A DNA stretch of 64,000 bases. It comes from Gaetbulibacter sp. 4G1 (GTDB lineage Bacteria > Bacteroidota > Bacteroidia > Flavobacteriales > Flavobacteriaceae). The stretch spans positions 186,001-250,000 of the forward strand of contig NZ_MDVN01000001.1 in the NCBI RefSeq assembly GCF_002741945.1, read 5' to 3'. The position numbers and the translations under genes were made by a program. This document shows, one piece after another, positions 53,101-60,652 of the stretch. Every line of letters starts with the position of its first letter. The first letter of the stretch is position 1. The notes beneath the pieces were generated by a model. The model was not told the origin of the DNA, ran no database searches, and saw only the letters and a list, made by a program, of their open reading frames with translations.

Positions 53101-53518
53101 AATTATTTTTAAAGCACCTAAAATTGAAGCTGAAGATGCTATTGAAAAAAGTAATGGCTTAGGAGGTTGGAGTGCTGATGGGCAAAACCTTGTAGGTTCT
53201 ATTCTTCACAATTCCTATTTAAAATTCGACACACTGCCTTTAAAAGGCTTAGAAAGTATAAAATTATCTGTATTTTTTGCTGGTAACTATGCTTATGAAG
53301 GTGATGTTGAAATTAGAGAAGGCTCGCCTAACGGAAATCTTATTGGTAAAACACACTTAAAGTATTTCAATAAAGATAAAGGCCTCATGAAGTATTACAA
53401 AATACCTGTAAAACCTAAAACAGATAAGGCTTCATTATTCCTTGTATTTAAAAATGAGAAAGATAAAGAGCAATATATAGCAAACGCGAATTGGATATTG
53501 TTGAATTATATACATTAG
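50156..53518 (+). CDS. Lipoprotein fusion: ThuA, PQQ-type sugar dehydrogenase propeller, PKD, cytochrome c, CBM-like
   Basis: A 1120-residue lipoprotein (lipidation near Cys21, LASC followed by STKEK). Modules in order: ThuA-like domain (about 27-240; ILVFSKTEGFRHGS, GGGFVGIHAATDTEYDWPWY); glucose/sorbosone dehydrogenase beta-propeller (about 255-685; CCHSGGALEFGPDGNLFITSGDN, MGCRNPFRPSID); PKD domain (about 692-775); mono-haem cytochrome c (about 845-930, CKACH at 859-863, likely Met ligand in GETMMSAHP); and a C-terminal CBM6-like beta-sandwich (about 985-1120). It could oxidise a sugar and pass electrons to the haem on one chain. It starts 34 bp after xylA in the same direction and may be read with the xylose operon. 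Catalytic activity of the propeller is not proven. Confidence 0.87.
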   Translation: MKPKLIKPFLILIITIMLASCSTKEKRILVFSKTEGFRHGSIEAGVAALKKLGEENELQVIATEDSNYFVEDSLKQFSAVVFLNTTGNILNYEQQADFERYIQAGGGFVGIHAATDTEYDWPWYNKLVGAYFEGHPRIQEATLNVIDKNHKSTKNLEDTWLKEDEWYNFKDINPDINVLITIDETTYEGGTNGENHPISWYHNFDGGCAFYTEMGHTDDTYTNPLFLNHLLGGITYAIGNNNLDYRKATSDRVPPENRFVKQVLDFNLNEPMELDELPGEGILFIERRGALKLFDFKTEQTETIAQIDLFYGNEDGLLGLAVDPNYKKNHWIYLFYSAPGDEPQQYISRFDLIDKTLNLDSEKILLKIPTIRECCHSGGALEFGPDGNLFITSGDNTNPFESSGYAPIDERPERALWDAQKSAANTNDFRGKILRIKPEDDGTYSIPKGNLFPEGTPNTKPEIYVMGCRNPFRPSIDSETGYLYWGDVGPDAGVGNPNRGPKGMGEFDQARKAGFWGWPYTRGNNQVYNDYNFTTQESGAKFNPNHLVNDSPNNTGLKELPEAQESLIWYSYDKSEEFPWLGVGGVNPMAGPIFHASNHPKGNEYMFPKYFEGKLIVYEWMRDWIYVVTLDKKHNYKKAEPFMPNTEFSHPMDMIFGQDGNLYVLEYGQKWNSQNLDARLNRISFIKGNRKPIAKITNDKKVGATPLTVQFSASESLDYDNDKLTYKWSFTNDEVQSTELNPSFTFNESGTYTVSLTVTDKKGKTDTAETKLLVGNDPPELTIQIDPENTSFWDYKKVNYSVTVKDKQDGSTTDGSIDANKIKVTLDYIPEGNDLIKATLGHQQNTVPEGRKLIDGSDCKACHADKEKVNGPSYIEIAEKYTSDDVGYLISKIIKGGAGVWGETMMSAHPQLNQDEVDKMVKYILSLKPDHAPAKKQLPIKGTITFDKHIGSKNEGMYVLMASYLDNGNEDQPESNLSTREQIIFKAPKIEAEDAIEKSNGLGGWSADGQNLVGSILHNSYLKFDTLPLKGLESIKLSVFFAGNYAYEGDVEIREGSPNGNLIGKTHLKYFNKDKGLMKYYKIPVKPKTDKASLFLVFKNEKDKEQYIANANWILLNYIH

Positions 53519-53646
53519 TTGTTTACTCATAATACGAAAATAATGACTTATCATATCTACAAAAAAGTATAAATATCAAAAAAATAATATTTATGATAAT
53601 ACTTATAACTTTTTTTATAAAAGTACGTTAATCACAATTAATACAA

Positions 53647-54252
53647 ATGAGCGAAAAAGAAGAGAACATTTCAATGCGTTATTGGGAATATTTTTGTGCC
53701 TTAGAATCTGATTTAAAAAAAGTATCAAGATATATTGATTTCTCAAATGATAATCTTGATACTCATTCAATTGAGTTGACTCGATTCATTCTTTCAAGTT
53801 GCTCAGAAATAGATGTCATTCTAAAGGAGATTTGTTTTGAATTGGATAATACTCTTAAGCCAGAGAAAATTAATGAATATCAAAAAATAATAAAAAAAGA
53901 ACTACCTAATCTTATTAATGAAAAAATTAACATTGGGTTTTCATTTCCAGAAATAAAACCTTGGGACTCTTGGAATGAGGATAAGACACCTGACTGGTGG
54001 GCTAAACATAATAAAGTCAAACACCAAAGGAATAAATATTATAAAGAAGCAAACCTTGATAATGCTATAAAAGCAATAACGGCTTTATTTATTTGCATTA
54101 ATTATTATTATAAAATTGCTCTGTCAAAGCACCTAAAAGAAAGATTAAAAAGAAATATAACTTTTAAAGATGTTACACAAATATTAAGTTCTGATATAAA
54201 CTTTATCCGTTTTTCTGCAGATTATTATATAAGCCACCTTAGAATAGACTAA
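53647..54252 (+). CDS. HEPN-like protein, function unknown
   Basis: A 201-residue cytoplasmic, mostly helical protein with no signal peptide. The segment DWWAKHNKVKHQRNKYY (about 116-132) followed by the helix LDNAIKAITALFICINYYY resembles a group of HEPN-type proteins with the pattern W-W-x-x-(Y/H)-N-x-(V/I)-K-H-x-R. HEPN domains are often ribonucleases or toxins, but a catalytic R-x4-6-H motif is not clearly present. It stands alone between two sets of redox genes and in the opposite direction to its right neighbour, with 114-128 bp gaps on both sides. No antitoxin-like partner was seen. The family link is by recognition and uncertain. Confidence 0.5.
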   Translation: MSEKEENISMRYWEYFCALESDLKKVSRYIDFSNDNLDTHSIELTRFILSSCSEIDVILKEICFELDNTLKPEKINEYQKIIKKELPNLINEKINIGFSFPEIKPWDSWNEDKTPDWWAKHNKVKHQRNKYYKEANLDNAIKAITALFICINYYYKIALSKHLKERLKRNITFKDVTQILSSDINFIRFSADYYISHLRID

Positions 54253-54366
54253 AATACAATCTTCTTTATAGAATTAGCTAAATCAAAAGCAACTTTATAA
54301 ACTTTAATTTAAGATTATATAAATTACTTGACATTATATTTATGATCGATTCTATATCGTTATTAA

Positions 54367-56319
54367 TTACTTCAAAGAATTAATCCAAGCCGCTATTTTA
54401 AGAGCCTCTGCTTTTGGAACCTGAGGCATTGGTGCCATAGGTGTTGCATATTCTGGCCAGTTTTTAGGTTGCGGGTTATAAATAAGCTTCACTATTTCTT
54501 CATCGGTATAATTACGTTTTGCAATTAATTTAAAAGAAGGCCCAACAAGTCTTTTTTCTTTATGATGACATGCCACACAGGTATTATTAGTTAAAAGAGG
54601 TTGCACTTGAGCATCAGTTAAAACCGTTTTTCTTTTTTTAGTTACCGCTGTTTTACTAACTCTAGGTTTTTTAGCTACTTTCTTTTTAATACTAGATGAC
54701 CGTTTTGTTGAAAGATCAGATAATTTTAATTTGTCGCCTTCGGCTATATTATTTAAAGTATAGTAGAATGTTGGGTGTAAAGTTAACTGACTCGATTCTT
54801 TTTCTTTAACGCCAGATAAGGTTATTTCGTGCACATAAAACGGTCTTAAATTATCTGTAACAATACGAACCTTATAGCCATCATCACTTACTTTAACGCC
54901 TTTTAAATTAATAGTTTCCAAGTTTGCTTGTGGGCTTCCATAAGCAGCATGGTATTTATAGATATAACTTTTACCTTTATAAGAGTCTAAATCTTCTGCC
55001 GAACTTTTATCAACAGGTTTTGTGAATTCAATCTCAAAACCATCAGGCATTGATTTTACTGATTTCATTTCAAAAGGAACGCGACCTGTCCATGTTAGGT
55101 ATTCCAAACCAGAATTTGTAGTTCCGGCTGACCCCCATCCTCTATTGGTTTCCCCAACAAAAAGATTTCCGCTTTGGTCAAAATCCATACGCATTACCCC
55201 AGACTGAAAGCCCGATCTAAAATCGAAAGCAACACCTTGATATTCTCCTTTTACTTTTTCAAGAACCACACGCATTATTTTACTTTGCCCCATATCGCCA
55301 ACCAATATTTGTCCACTAAATGGTCCAAATTTACCTTCAGTCTCATCTACTTTCACTTCCGAGTTTGAGATCCCTAAAATACCGTGAGGTAAAACTACAG
55401 CTGGTAATTGCATTTCTGGAAAAGATTCTTTTGCTTCATAAACAAAATCTGGATCTTTTTCATCTATAATATTTTCGGGCTTTACGTAGCGTCCATTCTT
55501 TTTAATTTGACGCTTATCTATCTTATTATAAAATTCCGCTTCGGTAAGCTTTATAGGAGAGTCTTTATGCCCACTCCATTTAAGTCCTGCTGGATGTGCA
55601 GTAACCACACCTTTAGGCAAGTGCCATAAGCCTCCAGAGCCTACCCAATCTCCTTGATTATCGGTATAGAACAATTCTCCATCAATAAGACCATAGCCGG
55701 CAGGAGAACGCATTCCTGTTGCCCAAGGTTCCATACGTCCATCCTCATAAATTTTCATCGTCCATCCTCGCCATGGTACACGACTTTCTCCTCGCCACCA
55801 TTCTTCACTTCCAAAAGCGACATTTGCTGTTACAAAAAAGGCATTGTCTGGTGCCAATATTGGACCAAAAGAATATTCGTGATAGTGTGTTGATAATGGC
55901 CATGCGTAAATGGTTTGATAAACATCTGCAATTCTATCTCCATCTGTATCTACAAGTTTAGTAAGCTCTCCTCGCTGTGCTGTATATAATGCTCCATCGC
56001 GATAAGCTAACCCTAATGGTTCGTGTAACCCAGATGCAAATTTTATAAACTTAGATGATGTGCCATTCCCCATAGTTGGGTTTTCAATAATCCAAACATC
56101 TCCACGTCTGGTACAAACGGCTATACTTCCATCTGGAAGCGACAATACACCTCCGCCTTCAACTTTAATACCCTCGGGAGTTGGAACTTTAGTTATACGA
56201 TAATAATCTTCTTCTTTAGGAGCGTTTTGAGCTATTACAATTTGAGTAAAACCAATCACAATCAGTAATACTACAATTTTAATACTATTTGTTTTATTAT
56301 GAATTATTTTGTTCATCAT
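54367..56319 (-). CDS. Exported beta-propeller with C-terminal cytochrome c
   Basis: About 650 residues from the ATG at 56319, 2 bp after the upstream stop; a TTG three codons earlier is also in frame but unlikely. Signal peptide to about residue 30 (VIAQ). The body is a propeller of the PQQ-/membrane-bound-dehydrogenase-like type (GVLSLPDGSIAVCTRRGDVW, GLHEPLGLAYRDGALYTAQRGEL, GMRSPAGYGLIDGELFYTDNQGDW). A Lys/Arg-rich linker (near 555-580) leads to a mono-haem cytochrome c (CVACH, with Met ligand in ATPMAPMP). It is co-transcribed with the large DUF1080 protein upstream. The pair may oxidise and cleave a glycoside in the periplasm, passing electrons through the haem, perhaps to the azurin. 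Confidence 0.85.
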   Translation of the reverse strand: MMNKIIHNKTNSIKIVVLLIVIGFTQIVIAQNAPKEEDYYRITKVPTPEGIKVEGGGVLSLPDGSIAVCTRRGDVWIIENPTMGNGTSSKFIKFASGLHEPLGLAYRDGALYTAQRGELTKLVDTDGDRIADVYQTIYAWPLSTHYHEYSFGPILAPDNAFFVTANVAFGSEEWWRGESRVPWRGWTMKIYEDGRMEPWATGMRSPAGYGLIDGELFYTDNQGDWVGSGGLWHLPKGVVTAHPAGLKWSGHKDSPIKLTEAEFYNKIDKRQIKKNGRYVKPENIIDEKDPDFVYEAKESFPEMQLPAVVLPHGILGISNSEVKVDETEGKFGPFSGQILVGDMGQSKIMRVVLEKVKGEYQGVAFDFRSGFQSGVMRMDFDQSGNLFVGETNRGWGSAGTTNSGLEYLTWTGRVPFEMKSVKSMPDGFEIEFTKPVDKSSAEDLDSYKGKSYIYKYHAAYGSPQANLETINLKGVKVSDDGYKVRIVTDNLRPFYVHEITLSGVKEKESSQLTLHPTFYYTLNNIAEGDKLKLSDLSTKRSSSIKKKVAKKPRVSKTAVTKKRKTVLTDAQVQPLLTNNTCVACHHKEKRLVGPSFKLIAKRNYTDEEIVKLIYNPQPKNWPEYATPMAPMPQVPKAEALKIAAWINSLK

Positions 56320-56321
56320 GT

Positions 56322-58214
56322 CTACCAAATTATTTCATATTTAATTTTACTACCATCAACAGGAATTATCAATTCTGTTTCTCCGTTAGCTTCTCGTACT
56401 ACTGGTGTTTGGCCTGTTAATACTTTTACATAATACTGTTGTTCTTCTACAAGATAAGAGCCGTCAGTCATTTTTTTCACTTTGCCAGAAGCCAATTTGC
56501 AATACCAGTTTGTTAATCCAGATTTTGAAAATTGAATATCATTGACAACATAATTATTATTACTATCTGATGTTATCCTGTTTTCAATATCAACATCTTT
56601 ATATCGATATTTAAAGACAGGTAATCCAGAAGTTTTATCAATTGTATAACCTTTAGAAACGAAATCCGGTGCTAATCCTGTATCTGGAAATGCCTCAACC
56701 AAACTTGAAAGCTGAGCTATGGGTTGATTTAAAAAAGTCCATTGAACGGCTCCTTTTGGTCTAAACGATCCATCACCTCGGCTGTGCCACATGGGCGTTG
56801 CGTCTACAAAATCACCTCGCCAAACACCAACAAGATTTCCTGCACCTAAATCGTAAATATAATTTACCCCTTCTGGTGTGCCAATACCTATGGTGTGTGA
56901 TAATCGTTTTCCATCACCATTAAAACTTACAAAAGCTCTTAATAAACGTGGTTTAGAATCTGGCTGAACAAAAATTGGAGATACCGTATTTATATTTGGC
57001 GGATAAGAATCATAGGTATGAAAATCTTTCGAATTTGTTGATTTGCTTTTAATAGAAAGCCCTAATCGTGGTGCTCTCCAACCAGCAGATTTTATATTAA
57101 TGAGAATAAATTTATGTTCTCCTTTTGTTAATTTCACATCTCCTTTCAATAGCCCTTGTCCGCTCGAAGAATTGTCTTCTACAATCTTTTTATTATCAAC
57201 AATTAATTTAACGCCTCCTGTATAACCAACACTAATAGTATAATCGTCTTCATCTTCAACATTTAAAGTTCCTATATACATAATACCATATTCATCTTCT
57301 TCACCAGCACTAAGAACATCAATATTATTAGCCTTCCCTGATGACACTTTAGCGCGATCATTCAACTCGTCTAACCCCTTAAAAGCACCCTTATAAGTAA
57401 CGTATGAAAGCGATGCTAGTGTTACTGAAGATTCTTTTAGCAATTGGTATTTAAAATTCCGAATTGCAACTGGTCCATGATTTCCTTGAATTAACAAAGG
57501 ACCTTTAGCGACTTCATTCTTTTCAATTGGACCTCCAGTATAAGTAGAAACCTCAACATTACTATGAATTCGAACACCATTTAAATCTACTGAAATAAAT
57601 TTAGCGTTCGAAATCTTATCTCCCGCTTCATTAAAGCGCGGTGCTTGAAAATGAACTTTATATTTTTGCCATAACCCAGGTGCTTTTGATGCATTGCTGG
57701 TTGGAGGAATGCCTCTAAATATTTTATCTTCATCTTTTTCCCAGTTATTATGAAATCCACCCATATCAGATCCTAAGGGAATTTTAACACCCCAACTATC
57801 TTTTAGCTGTAGCTCATATCTGCCCTGAAAGTAAAGTCCAGAATTAGAGCCCTTTGGTAGCATAATCTCTAATTCTAATAATAAATCTCCATGCTCCCAA
57901 TTGGTAACTAAGGCATCACTTTTTTCTTTATCATTAATATTTAAAAGAATTCCTGTTCCTGGAGTTGATTTAATTGCTTTAGGCTGCTCGACCACATTCC
58001 TTTTTCTCTTCCTTCTTTTCTTTTTCTTTTTTGAATCATGCTCTTCTACTGATTTGTGATGGACATCAATATGCCTATTTACTATTACATCACCAACAAT
58101 TTGCCAGTTTCCTGCCTGTTCTTTGAAATCATTTAAATTGTCAAGTTTGATTTGTTCTTGAGCAGATAGATTAAATCCAAAAAGAACAGCAATTAATAAA
58201 AGTCTGATTTTCAT
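56322..58214 (-). CDS. Large DUF1080 protein with PA14-like insert and polybasic stretch
   Basis: A 630-residue exported protein (Sec signal peptide to about residue 19, NLSAQ). A DUF1080 domain (about 22-275; NSGLYFQGRYELQLKDSWG, GPLLIQGNHGPVAIRNFKYQL) is followed by a PA14-like beta-sandwich (about 285-390; GTLNVEDEDDYTISVGYTGG) and a C-terminal region of about 230 residues with no assigned family. Residues 62-72 are eleven consecutive Lys/Arg, flanked by His- and Glu-rich sequence, inserted early in the DUF1080 domain. It is paired with the propeller-cytochrome gene 2 bp downstream and preceded by the 37-bp element. DUF1080 members act on 3-keto-glycosides; the role of the basic stretch is unknown. 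Confidence 0.84.
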   Translation of the reverse strand: MKIRLLLIAVLFGFNLSAQEQIKLDNLNDFKEQAGNWQIVGDVIVNRHIDVHHKSVEEHDSKKKKKRRKRKRNVVEQPKAIKSTPGTGILLNINDKEKSDALVTNWEHGDLLLELEIMLPKGSNSGLYFQGRYELQLKDSWGVKIPLGSDMGGFHNNWEKDEDKIFRGIPPTSNASKAPGLWQKYKVHFQAPRFNEAGDKISNAKFISVDLNGVRIHSNVEVSTYTGGPIEKNEVAKGPLLIQGNHGPVAIRNFKYQLLKESSVTLASLSYVTYKGAFKGLDELNDRAKVSSGKANNIDVLSAGEEDEYGIMYIGTLNVEDEDDYTISVGYTGGVKLIVDNKKIVEDNSSSGQGLLKGDVKLTKGEHKFILINIKSAGWRAPRLGLSIKSKSTNSKDFHTYDSYPPNINTVSPIFVQPDSKPRLLRAFVSFNGDGKRLSHTIGIGTPEGVNYIYDLGAGNLVGVWRGDFVDATPMWHSRGDGSFRPKGAVQWTFLNQPIAQLSSLVEAFPDTGLAPDFVSKGYTIDKTSGLPVFKYRYKDVDIENRITSDSNNNYVVNDIQFSKSGLTNWYCKLASGKVKKMTDGSYLVEEQQYYVKVLTGQTPVVREANGETELIIPVDGSKIKYEIIW

Positions 58215-58302
58215 CTGTATATATTTTAGTACAATTTAACCTAAAGATGAATTACTAATTTCATTTTTTGTTAAAACATCTAATTTAGATATTTATATCT
58301 AC

Positions 58303-58339
58303 ATTATTGTTCAGTATTATTCACTGAAATAAATTATAC
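58303..58339 (+). promoter_or_regulatory. 37-bp element, copy A (site 3), upstream of the DUF1080-cytochrome operon
   Basis: 36 of 37 bases match the copy at 59038-59074. It contains the inverted repeat TTCAGT-N7-ACTGAA at 58310-58328 and the 20-bp core (58320-58339) shared with the two sites flanking the AraC gene. It lies about 90 bp upstream of the DUF1080 start codon, nearly the same distance as copy B to the azurin start. Probable operator or promoter element. Confidence 0.65.
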
Positions 58340-58375
58340 TAAAATATAAGTCACTTAAAGTCATATTAATTAAAT

Positions 58376-58410
58376 AAAAAAAGTCTGAGGTTTTAAAACC
58401 TCAGACTTTA
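58376..58410 (-). terminator. Intrinsic terminator after the azurin gene
   Basis: A 15-bp self-complementary stem, AAAGTCTGAGGTTTT (58380-58394) with its complement at 58395-58409; the TTTTAAAA centre would form the loop. It is followed on the minus strand by a T-rich run. It lies about 30 bp after the azurin stop codon. Confidence 0.88.
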
Positions 58411-58440
58411 CTAATATATTATGGTAAAGACTACTACTAA

Positions 58441-58953
58441 CTATTCTACAATAAATTTTCCTTTCATGATAGCATAATGCCCCGGAAAACTGCATAAAAA
58501 ATCGTATTCCCCAGGTGCAGGTGCATCAAACTCTATAACAGTAGTTTCGCCTGCTCCAATTAATTTAGTATGCGCTATAACATCTTGAGTGTCATTAGGT
58601 ATATAATCATTACTAGCAAAGGTTGCAGCTTTATTTCCAAATGCAGAAATGCTAACACCCTTTTTTAACAACACAAAATTATGTCCCATAATTTTCTTGT
58701 CTAATTTACCAATATGCCTAAGTGTCAATTTAACTTTCTTTCCAGCTTTAACTTTAATCTCAGCCTTATTAAACTGCATTAAATCATTGGATGTTATAAC
58801 TACTTCGCTTAAATCTTCCTCAACAGCTTTTTTTGCTTTACTTGTTTTATTTTCATATGAAAATCCTTCTTTCTTTTTTTCTTCTTTCCCTCCACAACCA
58901 ATAAACATTGCACAGGAAAAAATGAATACTAATACATACTTTACTGTTTTCAT
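58441..58953 (-). CDS. Azurin-like blue copper lipoprotein
   Basis: A 170-residue lipoprotein (lipidation near Cys20, FIGC) with a Lys/Glu-rich linker (about 24-48) and a cupredoxin domain of azurin type (about 50-170). Copper ligands are His91 (MGHNFVLL), Cys154 (YDFLCSFPGHY), His159 and Met163 (AIMKGKF). It carries electrons between periplasmic redox proteins. Its promoter region has the same 37-bp element as the DUF1080-cytochrome operon next to it, which suggests that it serves as electron acceptor for that system. It is transcribed alone: a terminator follows. Confidence 0.93.
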   Translation of the reverse strand: MKTVKYVLVFIFSCAMFIGCGGKEEKKKEGFSYENKTSKAKKAVEEDLSEVVITSNDLMQFNKAEIKVKAGKKVKLTLRHIGKLDKKIMGHNFVLLKKGVSISAFGNKAATFASNDYIPNDTQDVIAHTKLIGAGETTVIEFDAPAPGEYDFLCSFPGHYAIMKGKFIVE

Positions 58954-59037
58954 TTTTAGTGTTTTAATTTGAAAATGTTCACATAATCAGATATTGACTC
59001 CCTGATAATAAAGTCAAATATAGTCATATAACCCAAT

Positions 59038-59074
59038 ATTATTGTTCAGTATTATTCACTGAAAAAAATTATAC
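59038..59074 (+). promoter_or_regulatory. 37-bp element, copy B (site 4), upstream of the azurin gene
   Basis: Matches 58303-58339 at 36 of 37 positions, with the inverted repeat TTCAGT-N7-ACTGAA at 59045-59063. It lies about 85 bp upstream of the azurin start. A TATATTTG (complement at 59015-59022), which fits the Bacteroidota -7 consensus TAnnTTTG, lies between element and gene, but no TTG is correctly spaced from it. Confidence 0.65.
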
Positions 59075-59135
59075 GCAACAAAAAGATAATTAACAATGAT
59101 AAGCTTAAATCAAACAAGTAGTAGTTAAATCGAGT

Positions 59136-60521
59136 TTACTTTGACTTATTCCAGTATTTTTCAATCTCTTCAAGAGATTTTCCTTTTGTTTCAGGGATGT
59201 ACTTGTATGTGAGAACTACAATAATTATAATAAATACAATAAATATAAAATAAGGTAAAGAACCGTTCCAAATGGCGCCATTATTTACATCACTATCCAT
59301 TACTATGGGGAAAGATTGTGAAACCACATAATTTGCTGCCCATTGTGCCGCTACAGCTATAGACATGGCTACACTACGTATTTTATTTGGAAACATTTCT
59401 GAAAGTAAAACCCATACAACGGGCCCCATAGAAAGAGCGAATGAAGCTATAAAAATTAACACTCCCAACAGTGATATTATCCCTACCGATTGCTGTTGTA
59501 AAGTAATACCTAACAATAAGAACCCAACTATCATTCCTATAGCCCCAATATATATTAATGGTTTTCTTCCAAATTTATCTACTGTAAACATCGCAACGAA
59601 AGTAAAAATAAGATTAACAAATGCCAGAAGTATTTGTTGTGCTAAAACATCCTCTTTGCCAAAGCCCAATGCCTTTTCAAAAATATCTGCACCGTAGTAT
59701 AACACTGCATTTATTCCTGTAAACTGTTGTAATACAGATAATGTGGTACCGATAACAATAACGCCTATAACTATTTTCGAAAAATAGTTTACTTTAACTC
59801 TATCATTACTTGCTTTAAGGGAATCTTTTATTTCATTAATTTCTTTATTTGCTTTCTCTGAACCATGTATCTTGATTAATATTGTTAGAGCTTCTTCATC
59901 TTTTCCTTTAATAGCCAACCATCGCGGGCTTTTAGGTACAAAAAATAGTAGTATTAAAAACAAACAACTAGGTATTAATTCTGACCAAAACATACGCTTC
60001 CACCCAAAGGAGATGTTCTGAGTTTCGGTTAAACTATTTCCAATAAAATAAGTAGCCAAAAACACTACAAAAAAACCGATAACTATTGCTAACTGATAAT
60101 AAGTAACCATTTTTCCTCTTATATTGCTTGGTGAGATTTCAGCAATGTACATAGGTGCATTCATAGACGCTATACCAATACCAATACCTCCAATAATTCT
60201 AAAAAACACCAAAAGAGAAACTGACTCAGGGAATATAGAAGGCAAACCAGAACCATAAGCTGAAATTGAAAATAAAACAGCAGACATTATTAAGGAATAT
60301 TTTCTGCCAAATTTTATACTTACTGGTCCTGCAATAATAGCACCAACAAGGCACCCTAGCAGAGCACTTCCTACTACCCAGCCTTTCATAGCTGAGTCCA
60401 AATCAAAATGTTTGCTTAAATAAAATTGTGCTCCATTTATAACTCCAGTATCATAGCCAAATAATAATCCTCCTAATGCTGTTACTGCTGTTATTAGTAA
60501 TAAAAAAGTTTTGTTATTCAT
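59136..60521 (-). CDS. Sugar porter MFS transporter (sugar/proton symporter, XylE-like)
   Basis: A 461-residue membrane protein with 12 predicted helices and the sugar-porter family signatures. These are GGLLFGYDTGVINGAQ in helix 1, a KFGRKYS loop between helices 2 and 3, VPKSPRWLAIKGKDEEA before the central loop, QQFTGINAVLYYGADIFEKA in helix 7, DKFGRKPL, and the C-terminal YIPETKGKSLEEIEKYW. It imports a monosaccharide. Xylose is a candidate because of the XylAB operon in the window and resemblance to XylE-type carriers, but glucose or another sugar is equally possible. It stands alone between the azurin and sulfatase genes. Confidence 0.9.
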   Translation of the reverse strand: MNNKTFLLLITAVTALGGLLFGYDTGVINGAQFYLSKHFDLDSAMKGWVVGSALLGCLVGAIIAGPVSIKFGRKYSLIMSAVLFSISAYGSGLPSIFPESVSLLVFFRIIGGIGIGIASMNAPMYIAEISPSNIRGKMVTYYQLAIVIGFFVVFLATYFIGNSLTETQNISFGWKRMFWSELIPSCLFLILLFFVPKSPRWLAIKGKDEEALTILIKIHGSEKANKEINEIKDSLKASNDRVKVNYFSKIVIGVIVIGTTLSVLQQFTGINAVLYYGADIFEKALGFGKEDVLAQQILLAFVNLIFTFVAMFTVDKFGRKPLIYIGAIGMIVGFLLLGITLQQQSVGIISLLGVLIFIASFALSMGPVVWVLLSEMFPNKIRSVAMSIAVAAQWAANYVVSQSFPIVMDSDVNNGAIWNGSLPYFIFIVFIIIIVVLTYKYIPETKGKSLEEIEKYWNKSK

Positions 60522-60652
60522 GATTCCTACTTTAGCTTATTATTATCATTTATATAGAGTACTTAATCTGTTTTTTGAAGGCTCAAAATCATCAAAATAA
60601 AGTTCGATTCTCAGTTTTAATACATCTACGATTTACTCATTATTTAATATGA

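Noticed and set aside
56316-56328. TTG start for the propeller-cytochrome gene overlapping the DUF1080 gene by 7 bp
   Set aside because: Two ATG codons follow immediately (56319 and 56316), the first 2 bp after the upstream stop, and give a good signal peptide.
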